From positions 1 through 21,775 of the forward strand of contig JAFWRL010000036.1 in assembly GCA_017520105.1 (NCBI GenBank): a stretch of DNA of 21,775 bases, read 5' to 3'. Origin of the DNA: Fibrobacter sp. (GTDB lineage Bacteria > Fibrobacterota > Fibrobacteria > Fibrobacterales > Fibrobacteraceae). A model generated the notes under the pieces. It worked only from the letters and a program-made list of their open reading frames with translations. It was not told the DNA's origin and searched no databases. Positions 16,372 through 21,775 of this stretch are shown here, piece after piece. The position numbers and the translations under genes were made by a program. Within the stretch, counting starts at the first letter, position 1. Each line of letters begins with the position of its first letter.

Positions 16372-16821
16372 TTAAATTTTCACTTCGACCTTGGCCGAAA
16401 GCACTTCGGACCGAGGTATGACGATATCGCCGGCATTGCCCTTGAGCTTGAGCGTCAAATTTTCTTCGTCGGCATCTTTAAGTTCACCCGTCACAGTCTT
16501 GCCTGTCGAACGGTTCACGCGAAGCAGACGGCCCTTGTTTCTCAAAAAGTCAGCCAAAGACTTGAGGGGGCGGTCCAATCCCGGTGATGAAACTTCTAGC
16601 GTATAAGCGCCCTCAATCAACTCGGGATCCAAGTCCAGCGCATCCGAAAGGAAATGACTCACGTTCGTGCAGTCATCGATAGTAACGCCTTCGGGCTTGT
16701 CGATATAGATCCGCAATGTCTTGCGCTTGCCGGCACGGAACACATCAGCTTCCACAAGCGTAACGGATGCGGACTTGCATGCATCGGCAATGAGAGAATT
16801 CAGTTTTTCTTGGACGACCAA
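16372..16821 (-). CDS. rimP: Ribosome maturation factor RimP
   Basis: Helps assemble the 30S subunit, binding near S12. 149 residues, the normal size. Seen: KRKTLRIYIDKPEGVTIDDC, VSHFLSDALDLDPEL and TLEVSSPGLDRPLKS, the family's most conserved stretch, then the C-terminal SH3-like domain. The start is TTG at 16821, chosen because AGAGG lies 6 bases upstream and no ATG is available near the N-terminus. First gene of the rimP-nusA-infB-rbfA-truB-ribF operon. A leader of roughly 110 bases with a strong hairpin lies upstream and may be regulatory. Confidence 0.93.
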   Translation of the reverse strand: MVVQEKLNSLIADACKSASVTLVEADVFRAGKRKTLRIYIDKPEGVTIDDCTNVSHFLSDALDLDPELIEGAYTLEVSSPGLDRPLKSLADFLRNKGRLLRVNRSTGKTVTGELKDADEENLTLKLKGNAGDIVIPRSEVLSAKVEVKI

Positions 16822-16868
16822 ATAAACCTCTTATACTAAAATAGACGTTCGCTTACGGACCTTCTCCA

Positions 16869-16898
16869 GAAACCTTTTGGACCAAAATCCGAGGTTTC
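16869..16898 (-). promoter_or_regulatory. Structured leader hairpin upstream of rimP
   Basis: GAAACC pairs with GGTTTC and TTTTGG with CCAAAA around a single-base loop, with a 5-base bulge on one side. It lies 48 bases before the rimP start in the untranslated leader. No T run follows on the minus strand, so it is not a terminator. Confidence 0.45.
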
Positions 16899-16936
16899 AA
16901 CGGAAAAAATCCACGAACAGTCTAAAAACCGATACA

Positions 16937-16965
16937 AATAGAGAAAAATTTTAGGTTTTGTTCAA
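16937..16965 (-). promoter_or_regulatory. Candidate promoter of the rimP operon
   Basis: TTGAAC (16960-16965) and TCTATT (16937-16942) are 17 bases apart on the minus strand. An alternative -10, TATTTG, lies two bases further. A TAGTAT box nearer the gene is another possibility. The rest of 16822-17038 shows no gene. Confidence 0.35.
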
Positions 16966-17038
16966 CCCTGTACATGCAATCTATAGGGAATTTGAGGGGG
17001 ATTTTACCCACCACATCCAGCTTTGAAAGTCCATAGTC

Positions 17039-17074
17039 AAAAAAAATCGCCTGCAGATCACCCATCCGCAGACG
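17039..17074 (-). terminator. Rho-independent terminator after the CTDY lipoprotein gene
   Basis: On the minus strand CGTCTGCGG and CTGCAGGCG form a 9-bp stem (two G-U pairs) with a 9-base loop, followed by A and a run of 8 T. It starts 30 bases after the stop of the lipoprotein gene, insulating the rimP operon. Confidence 0.75.
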
Positions 17075-17103
17075 TTAGTTTATTCAAAACACAGTTTTCG
17101 TTC

Positions 17104-18249
17104 TCAGTAACATGTCTGTGGGCAACCGCCATTATACGGACCGATAGCGCAGATGTTGAAGTTATATTTACCCGCAGGAGCTTGTATCAAGAACTTCACA
17201 GAAACAAGTTGCTTGGCGGCTTTTTCTCCATCCATTTGGGTGCCCCCCTTGTACCAAGTCGGTTGCTTAAAATCAGACCATTTAAAGTTTTTCATGGTTC
17301 CGGAAGTTGCTTTCGGGAGGGATGCAACAGGATTGGCATAACCGATTTGAATATCGAAATCACCAAGGCCAAGCTGAAGTGAGGGGGCGGCTTCAGATTT
17401 ATAAGTGATGCAGAGTCCACCCCAAGCAGAAGCATCGGCAGCAGCCAGAGTCTTATTGGTCTTTGATGTTTGGCCGGCAACGTCAAAGGCAATCCCCGCA
17501 AACGGGTTGTAGGTCAAAGTACCCTTGTCAAGGACAGCAGCGCCGCAGACACCGCCGCAATGCTCAATGACATTGTCGAGAGCTAAGTCGCTGTATTCGT
17601 TACCAATTTCTACAGGCCACTCTACCTTGGACTTACCACCATCAGCATCATCGGCGTAAACGTACCAGTAACCAGAAGTTTCAGCGCCGCTATCGAGGCG
17701 GGTATCCACGCGATAGCCATCACTACCATACCATGTCGGGAAGGCTGTCGAAACAGGTCCCCTGCTACTCGAAGATTTTGCCAAACTGCTCGATGATTTC
17801 GGCTTGCTGGACGATGACCTAACCACACTAGACGAGCTTCGTTTTACTGAAGAGCTCGATTTCGGTATTGCCGTTGACGAGGAACTTACTGGAGCCGTCA
17901 TACAAACCGGTTCACCATAAACCACCCAAGCATTGTTAATGCACAGGAAATTCGTGAGACACAAACCGTTGACAACGGACGTACCTATACCCTCATCGCA
18001 TATTTTTTGCTGCTGGTTGCCATTGCAGACGGTGCTCTGGAGAATCCAGGCGTTGTTCGCGCAAAAAAAGTCAGTCGTACAATTGCTTTCAGGATCAGAG
18101 ATTGCGGTGGTCTCACCCTCCACGCAAATTTGAGCTGGAGTAGAAGAGCCCTGCGCAAAAGCGACACCATACGAATCTTCCCATTGGCCTGCATAATCCG
18201 TACATCCCCACATTACAGCAACCGGTAAAAACAAAAACTTCTTTTTCAT
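17104..18249 (-). CDS. CTDY-type lipoprotein with Cys repeats, Ser linker and putative carbohydrate-binding-like domain
   Basis: Predicted lipoprotein of 381 residues. The signal MKKKFLFLPVAVMWGC has the lipid-accepting Cys at 16; the mature end is CTDYAGQWEDSYG, like the CTDYQEEFENAFG of the downstream FISUMP lipoprotein. Residues about 35-115 hold two similar Cys-rich repeats (FFCANNAWILQSTVC and FLCINNAWVVYGEPVC). A Ser linker with five to six SSSS blocks covers about 118-165. The rest, about 166-381, looks like a beta-rich domain (YWYVYADDADGG, GGLCITYKSE, LGLGDFDIQIG), similar in flavour to jelly-roll carbohydrate-binding modules, but I cannot name a family. It lies 14 bases after the PEGA gene and is closed by a terminator. 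A role at the cell surface, perhaps in plant-polymer binding, is inference. Confidence 0.82.
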   Translation of the reverse strand: MKKKFLFLPVAVMWGCTDYAGQWEDSYGVAFAQGSSTPAQICVEGETTAISDPESNCTTDFFCANNAWILQSTVCNGNQQQKICDEGIGTSVVNGLCLTNFLCINNAWVVYGEPVCMTAPVSSSSTAIPKSSSSVKRSSSSVVRSSSSKPKSSSSLAKSSSSRGPVSTAFPTWYGSDGYRVDTRLDSGAETSGYWYVYADDADGGKSKVEWPVEIGNEYSDLALDNVIEHCGGVCGAAVLDKGTLTYNPFAGIAFDVAGQTSKTNKTLAAADASAWGGLCITYKSEAAPSLQLGLGDFDIQIGYANPVASLPKATSGTMKNFKWSDFKQPTWYKGGTQMDGEKAAKQLVSVKFLIQAPAGKYNFNICAIGPYNGGCPQTCY

Positions 18250-18263
18250 ACTGCTAGTCCCCG

Positions 18264-19808
18264 CTAAAAAAGAAATGTTACGCCGACACCGACAAGTCCG
18301 GCGGCCATCAAACCAAGTGAAACATTTCGAATCGTCTGGAATTTCTTGGCATCGTCAAGGCCCTTCTGGTATTCCTGCTGGTTCCTCGGAGGAGTTGCGG
18401 TAGCATCCTTCGCCTTCTTGTTGAAGACAACCGCCATGATACCGCCCACAGCCGCGACACCGCCAGAAATGGCAATCGGGACCCAGTGGATTTTTTTGCC
18501 GCCATTTTGCGCGGCATCGTTTGCAACCTCGTTTGCAGCCTCGCTCGCCTGCCCCTGCTTGACGTCACCATCTGCGTTCACGTCAGCCGCCACGGCGACT
18601 CCCTCCGGAGTATGCATAAGCTTGTGCGTCACCTGCACCACCTCGTGCCACTTGGGCTGTACGTTCACCTTTTCAGTCCAACCGTCGCCCTTGATTACAA
18701 CATCAGCACACATCGGCACCTCGCCTGCATAAGGCGTGCTTCCCACTTCAACGCCATCAATCACAACACCCACGACCTGAGGTTCGCCCTTGTACTCCAC
18801 ATTGAGTTCGAGCCCGCCCTTGCCACGAGCGATTTCCTTGTCAAAAACTTCCGTCTTGTTTTTCGCAATCGAGACATTGAATTCAGCCGGGTCATAGCAC
18901 GGATGCGTCAGCAAGACTTTGTGGATTCCGGCTTCCAGTTCAATTTTCGGATTATCCTTACGGACATCATCGACAGTCACGTTGAGCGCGCCACGCTTGG
19001 CAGCATCTCCTGCAAGCACCGGTTTCATCTCCAGCCAGCCAAAATTCGGCGTAAGCGTGAGTTCCACTTTTTGGTTGTTGCTCTTGACATCCACAAGCAT
19101 TTCCGCATCTTCATAACGGTCGAACGAAGCCACGATTCTGTGGTTGCCTTCTTCGACTTGCACCTTGCACGGAGTGCTCAAGCACTTGGGAACAGCCTTG
19201 CCGTCAATCGTCGGCACGGCTCCTGCCGGCGTCGAAGTGATTTCCACGATAAACTTCTGTTTGCCGCCATAGCTAAAACTACCGGCGCTGCCAACAGCTG
19301 CAATTCCACCTACACCCGCGAAACCGCTACTCCCTTTAATTTGACGGAAAAACTCCGGAGACTTCTGCTTGATTAAATCCAGAAGTTCCTCGACATTCGC
19401 ACCTCGACCATTGAAACTGGCGATAAGCTTGTTGCCTGCCGTCTCGTAAAGTTCCGCCGAAAGCGTGAGCGAATTTCCAAAGCGCCCGACTCGTGCTTGG
19501 CAGATGTAGTCGGCCGCGATATTCTTGCCGGTTTCCACGAGGCAACTGCCTTCGCAATCCTCAATCGCCTTGCCCGGCGGCAACATCTGCTGGATGTTCT
19601 CGCGGGTCATGATGGTGTAGTTCTGCACCGCAGGAAGTTCCAAAACAGCCTGTTCTCGCAAAACATTCGTAAGGTATTGACGGTCCGAAAGCGAGACATT
19701 CTCCTTGGCACTAGCATCCGCTCCTGTTTCAAGCACGGCCACGTAAGTGGCAAAAGCGCTAGAAGCCAAAAAACACAAAATCAATAAGAAATGAAGTAAT
19801 AGTTTCAT
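18264..19808 (-). CDS. CsgG/LpoB-like and PEGA-domain envelope protein with C-terminal membrane helices
   Basis: A 514-residue secreted or membrane protein. The signal peptide MKLLLHFLLILCFLASSAFA is cleaved near residue 20. Residues about 21-160 resemble the CsgG/FlgO/LpoB-like fold (VAVLETGAD, then ENIQQML, the disulphide-like CEGSC, and AADYICQARVGRFGNSLTLS). PEGA-like segments (bacterial beta-domains named for PEGA) lie near 190-260 (ITSTPAGAVPTIDGKAVPK) and 340-390 (VVIDGVEVGSTPYAGEVP). An acidic Ala-rich linker follows, then a hydrophobic helix at about 439-465, the motif EYQKGLDDAKKFQTIRN, and a last hydrophobic helix to the C-terminus. The partial gene at the window's right end shares this tail. 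First gene of a pair with the CTDY lipoprotein. Its promoter lies so close that the mRNA is probably leaderless; no ribosome site is visible. Confidence 0.8.
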   Translation of the reverse strand: MKLLLHFLLILCFLASSAFATYVAVLETGADASAKENVSLSDRQYLTNVLREQAVLELPAVQNYTIMTRENIQQMLPPGKAIEDCEGSCLVETGKNIAADYICQARVGRFGNSLTLSAELYETAGNKLIASFNGRGANVEELLDLIKQKSPEFFRQIKGSSGFAGVGGIAAVGSAGSFSYGGKQKFIVEITSTPAGAVPTIDGKAVPKCLSTPCKVQVEEGNHRIVASFDRYEDAEMLVDVKSNNQKVELTLTPNFGWLEMKPVLAGDAAKRGALNVTVDDVRKDNPKIELEAGIHKVLLTHPCYDPAEFNVSIAKNKTEVFDKEIARGKGGLELNVEYKGEPQVVGVVIDGVEVGSTPYAGEVPMCADVVIKGDGWTEKVNVQPKWHEVVQVTHKLMHTPEGVAVAADVNADGDVKQGQASEAANEVANDAAQNGGKKIHWVPIAISGGVAAVGGIMAVVFNKKAKDATATPPRNQQEYQKGLDDAKKFQTIRNVSLGLMAAGLVGVGVTFLF

Positions 19809-19814
19809 AATTGA

Positions 19815-19843
19815 AAAATAATTTTTTCATTTGCTGTAGTCAA
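19815..19843 (-). promoter_or_regulatory. Promoter giving a leaderless mRNA for the PEGA gene
   Basis: TTGACT (19838-19843) and TATTTT (19815-19820) are exactly 17 bases apart on the minus strand. The -10 ends 6 bases before the ATG at 19808, so transcription would begin on the A of the start codon. Confidence 0.6.
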
Positions 19844-19890
19844 CTACGACAAGTAACGGGAACTCTTCATACAACGATGTTCATACAGAA

Positions 19891-19918
19891 AAGACCGACC
19901 CACGTTGGGCCGGTTTTT
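19891..19918 (-). terminator. Terminator after the FISUMP/CTDY lipoprotein gene
   Basis: On the minus strand ACCGGCCC and GGGTCGGT form an 8-bp stem (one G-U pair) with a 5-base loop, followed by CTTTTC. On the plus strand the stem has one A-C mismatch but is followed by TTTTT. It lies 19 bases past the stop. Confidence 0.7.
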
Positions 19919-19936
19919 AATTTCTATCGTGTTGAT

Positions 19937-21598
19937 TTATTCCGAATCTTTCACGCAACGGACGGAGAAAGCGAAACTTTCCTTGTGCTGAGACCCAATC
20001 GAAGCTGATTTTTCCTGGTTGTTCAATACCAGCATATGGACGTTCCCACGCTCCATCGGATCAGGCGTAGCACTCCAGAAACACGTCGTTTCATATTCCC
20101 CATCCAAATAATTAAAATCTGTAGAACTCGATTTAATGCCATTCCCATCATATAAATATCCTGTAGGTAGCGCGTCAAAGCCATATTTATTTTCACCATA
20201 ACCTTTAGTCCAACCTTTGGGGGATTTAAGCTTATGTCCTGCATTCGCCTCACCACCAACAGCCACAATCAATGTTTCAAAATCCTCCTTTGTCGGCAAA
20301 TGCCAGCCGCTCGGGCAAACTTTCTTTGCTGCATTCCACGTATAAAGACGGCCATTCCCCCCAACACCCAAAATACTATAAGCCTCACAATTCTCAAGGT
20401 CGTTATCATAACAGAAGCTGCCTTCAGATGTTTCAAACTTCACATTACTGGCCATCCACCACTGAGTCCCTATTTTTACCGTCTTATAAGAATCCTCACC
20501 TATTTTAACAGAACCTAAACATTCAGAGTTATCTTTACATGGAGTTGCCAAAGCTACAGAACTGCTGGACGAAGACACCGAGCTGCTGCTCGCCGCGACC
20601 GACGAAGACGAAGCTATTGCAGAAGAAGACTGTGCCGAGCTACTAGAGCCGACATTAACAGAGGTGGATTCCTTGCCCCACACGCAACGCACATAGGAAT
20701 ACAGATTATCGTCTTCCCAATAGGCGAAAACCGGATCATCCGCACTAAGCTTAAAATAATAGCTCTTTCCATTGTCATTAGTACCAGTCCAATAATACCC
20801 GACGGAATCCTTCCCATGTGCACCGGAATGATTTACACCGGTGTTATCATCCCATCGCCAGTAGCCGCCCCAGTTGGATCCCATGCCCCCGTATCCAATT
20901 TTTTCAAAAAGATCTGGATAGGGATTCTTGAAGTACGCTTCCATTTCCGACTTCGTCGGCAGTCGCCATTCATCCGGACAAGCATCCTTAGCGTCATTCC
21001 AAGTATAGAGCCGTCCATACCTATCGCAATTTCCTAGTACGGTGGCATAGCAGAGGCCTCTTCCATCCGATGGATACTTCAAGTTTTCGGTCATCCATTT
21101 AAGGCCATTATGCGTTATGTATTTATACACATAGTTGTTGCGAACATCCGTGTATTCGCCAGAATCACCCATGCTCGATGAAGATTTTACCGAACTGCTA
21201 GACGCGTCCGTGACCGACGAAGAAGACTTAGCCGAGGAAGAAGATTCTTTCGCAGAAGATAACTTATCCGTAGAGGAAGACGAAACCTTCACTGAAGACG
21301 ACGATTTTTCAGAGTTACTGGAAGGTTCCTTTGCAGAAGACGATTCCACCGAACTGCTGGATTTCTCCTTGATCGAAGACGATGATTTCCCGGAGCCGCT
21401 ATCGCTGGAACCATCCGGTGTAGAATCGCTGGATTCTACCGTATATTCCAGCGCCCCGAAGGCGTTCTCGAATTCTTCCTGATAATCCGTACAAGCGGAG
21501 AAAAAAACTGCAGCGAATAAAACAATTATAGATTGCTTCGCGATACTCGCAATGACGTATTTTCTCTCGTCTCTCGTCTCTAGTCTCTCGTCTAACAT
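19937..21598 (-). CDS. CTDY-type lipoprotein with Ser-rich linkers and two FISUMP domains
   Basis: Predicted lipoprotein of 553 residues. The ATG at 21598 is fixed by AGGAGGAG 4-5 bases upstream. The signal peptide is unusually long (lipobox FFSAC, Cys at 36), and its first 23 residues, MLDERLETRDERK and YVIASIAKQS, are encoded by two dispersed repeats. The mature end is CTDYQEEFENAFG. A Ser linker covers about 57-142. FISUMP 1 (about 145-315) has WMTENLKY, ACPDEWRLP and YVRCVWG. A second Ser linker covers about 320-350. FISUMP 2 (about 355-553) has WWMASNVKF, VCPSGWHLP, FWSAT and the terminus FSVRCVKDSE. It is translationally coupled to the upstream gene, whose stop lies in its ribosome site, and is followed by a terminator. 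Probably surface exposed; function unknown. Confidence 0.88.
   Translation of the reverse strand: MLDERLETRDERKYVIASIAKQSIIVLFAAVFFSACTDYQEEFENAFGALEYTVESSDSTPDGSSDSGSGKSSSSIKEKSSSSVESSSAKEPSSNSEKSSSSVKVSSSSTDKLSSAKESSSSAKSSSSVTDASSSSVKSSSSMGDSGEYTDVRNNYVYKYITHNGLKWMTENLKYPSDGRGLCYATVLGNCDRYGRLYTWNDAKDACPDEWRLPTKSEMEAYFKNPYPDLFEKIGYGGMGSNWGGYWRWDDNTGVNHSGAHGKDSVGYYWTGTNDNGKSYYFKLSADDPVFAYWEDDNLYSYVRCVWGKESTSVNVGSSSSAQSSSAIASSSSVAASSSSVSSSSSSVALATPCKDNSECLGSVKIGEDSYKTVKIGTQWWMASNVKFETSEGSFCYDNDLENCEAYSILGVGGNGRLYTWNAAKKVCPSGWHLPTKEDFETLIVAVGGEANAGHKLKSPKGWTKGYGENKYGFDALPTGYLYDGNGIKSSSTDFNYLDGEYETTCFWSATPDPMERGNVHMLVLNNQEKSASIGSQHKESFAFSVRCVKDSE
21531..21557. repeat. Dispersed repeat encoding part of a signal peptide (IASIAKQS)
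   Basis: GATTGCTTCGCGATACTCGC followed by AATGACG. This resembles a frequent intergenic repeat of this phylum whose translation gives IAS-AKQS. Here it forms the n-region of the lipoprotein signal peptide. Confidence 0.5.
21562..21593. repeat. CTCTCGT-type simple repeat at the start of the lipoprotein gene
   Basis: TCTCTCGTCTCTCGTCTCTA then GTCTCTCGTCT, coding for DERLETRDER on the minus strand. Same family as 11173-11210 in truB. Confidence 0.6.
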
Positions 21599-21601
21599 AC
21601 A

Positions 21602-21609
21602 CTCCTCCT
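21602..21609 (-). promoter_or_regulatory. Ribosome binding site overlapping the upstream stop codon
   Basis: AGGAGGAG on the minus strand, a near-perfect Shine-Dalgarno sequence 3-4 bases from the ATG at 21598. Its first AG is the end of the TAG stop of the partial gene at 21608, so the two genes are translationally coupled. Confidence 0.85.
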
Positions 21610-21775
21610 AAAACGCAAAGCTCAAGCCAACGCCAATGCCACCGGCAATCGCAATGCCAATACCCACCGCACGCATGGTCTGGTAAGTCCCGATATCGTC
21701 GTGACGCTTGTTGTATTCATCTTGCGAGGCGGGCTTTTTCTCGCTTTCGCTCTTCGCCTTGCTGTTCCCGACCAC
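21608..21775 (-). CDS. C-terminal end of a PEGA-type envelope protein (partial, paralogue of the gene at 18264)
   Basis: Only the last 55 residues are inside the window; the start lies beyond the right edge. The visible tail reads QDEYNKRHDDIGTYQTMRAV and then a Gly-rich hydrophobic helix ending VGLSFAF. It aligns without gaps with the end of the 514-residue protein (EYQKGLDDAKKFQTIRNV then VGVTFLF), sharing EY-K--DD----QT-R-V and AG--GVG. I infer the same architecture: signal peptide, CsgG-like part, PEGA, two C-terminal helices. It is followed by a CTDY lipoprotein, as is its paralogue, so the window holds one full and one partial copy of the same gene pair. Confidence 0.75.
   Translation of the reverse strand: MVGNSKAKSESEKKPASQDEYNKRHDDIGTYQTMRAVGIGIAIAGGIGVGLSFAF

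Noticed and set aside
15283..16587. A 434-codon open frame antisense to nusA and rimP
   Set aside because: Same cause: rare-codon avoidance in highly expressed genes. It spans two real genes and has no protein-like features.
18486..19376. A 296-codon open frame antisense to the PEGA gene
   Set aside because: Shadow of the real gene; His/Arg-rich with no supporting start signals.
21135..21482. Acidic plus-strand frame opposite the Ser linker, and a possible CRISPR-like repetition
   Set aside because: It is the mirror of Ser-codon repeats (TCC/AGC runs). The spacing is irregular and there are no unique spacers.

Overview
The window looks like a piece of a Fibrobacter chromosome (F. succinogenes or a close relative). 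The evidence is two lipoproteins with FISUMP domains (the Fibrobacter succinogenes major paralogous domain, ending in a SVRCVKD-type motif), long Ser-rich linkers next to lipobox signal peptides, and a moderate-GC core interrupted by AT-rich stretches. All calls come from reading the sequence; no database search was run.

Layout, left to right. (1) 1-3874, + strand: a 5'-truncated SWIM/SNF2-family ATPase. (2) 3936-4574, +: a pyridoxamine-phosphate-oxidase-like flavoprotein with an in-frame low-complexity insert. (3) 4635-8011, -: an AT-rich three-gene unit (two small membrane proteins, then a MORN-like/FISUMP lipoprotein) whose last gene is truncated. A decayed third FISUMP domain, 4635-5134, still lies downstream of its stop. 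(4) 8202-9461, +: an AAA/DUF4143 ATPase preceded by a near-perfect direct repeat. (5) 9508-16821, -: the translation/transcription operon rimP-nusA-infB-rbfA-truB-ribF, ended by a hairpin terminator at 9473-9497. (6) 17104-21775, -: cell-envelope genes in two tandem copies of one cassette, a CsgG-like/PEGA membrane protein followed by a lipoprotein whose mature end starts CTDY. The second copy is cut by the window edge.

How the genes work together: the rimP to ribF block is a conserved housekeeping operon for 30S maturation (RimP, RbfA), initiation (IF2), transcription elongation/antitermination (NusA), tRNA pseudouridine-55 (TruB) and FMN/FAD synthesis (RibF). The envelope cassettes probably make paired inner-membrane or periplasmic and outer-membrane proteins, but their job is unknown.

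The most interesting themes are: gene decay caught in the act (the FISUMP relic); short dispersed repeats that have become coding sequence (inside TruB and in a lipoprotein signal peptide); a 157-bp repeat element that has replaced the space in front of rbfA; a likely leaderless mRNA; and a duplicated two-gene envelope cassette. I saw no rRNA, tRNA, CRISPR array, transposase or phage gene.
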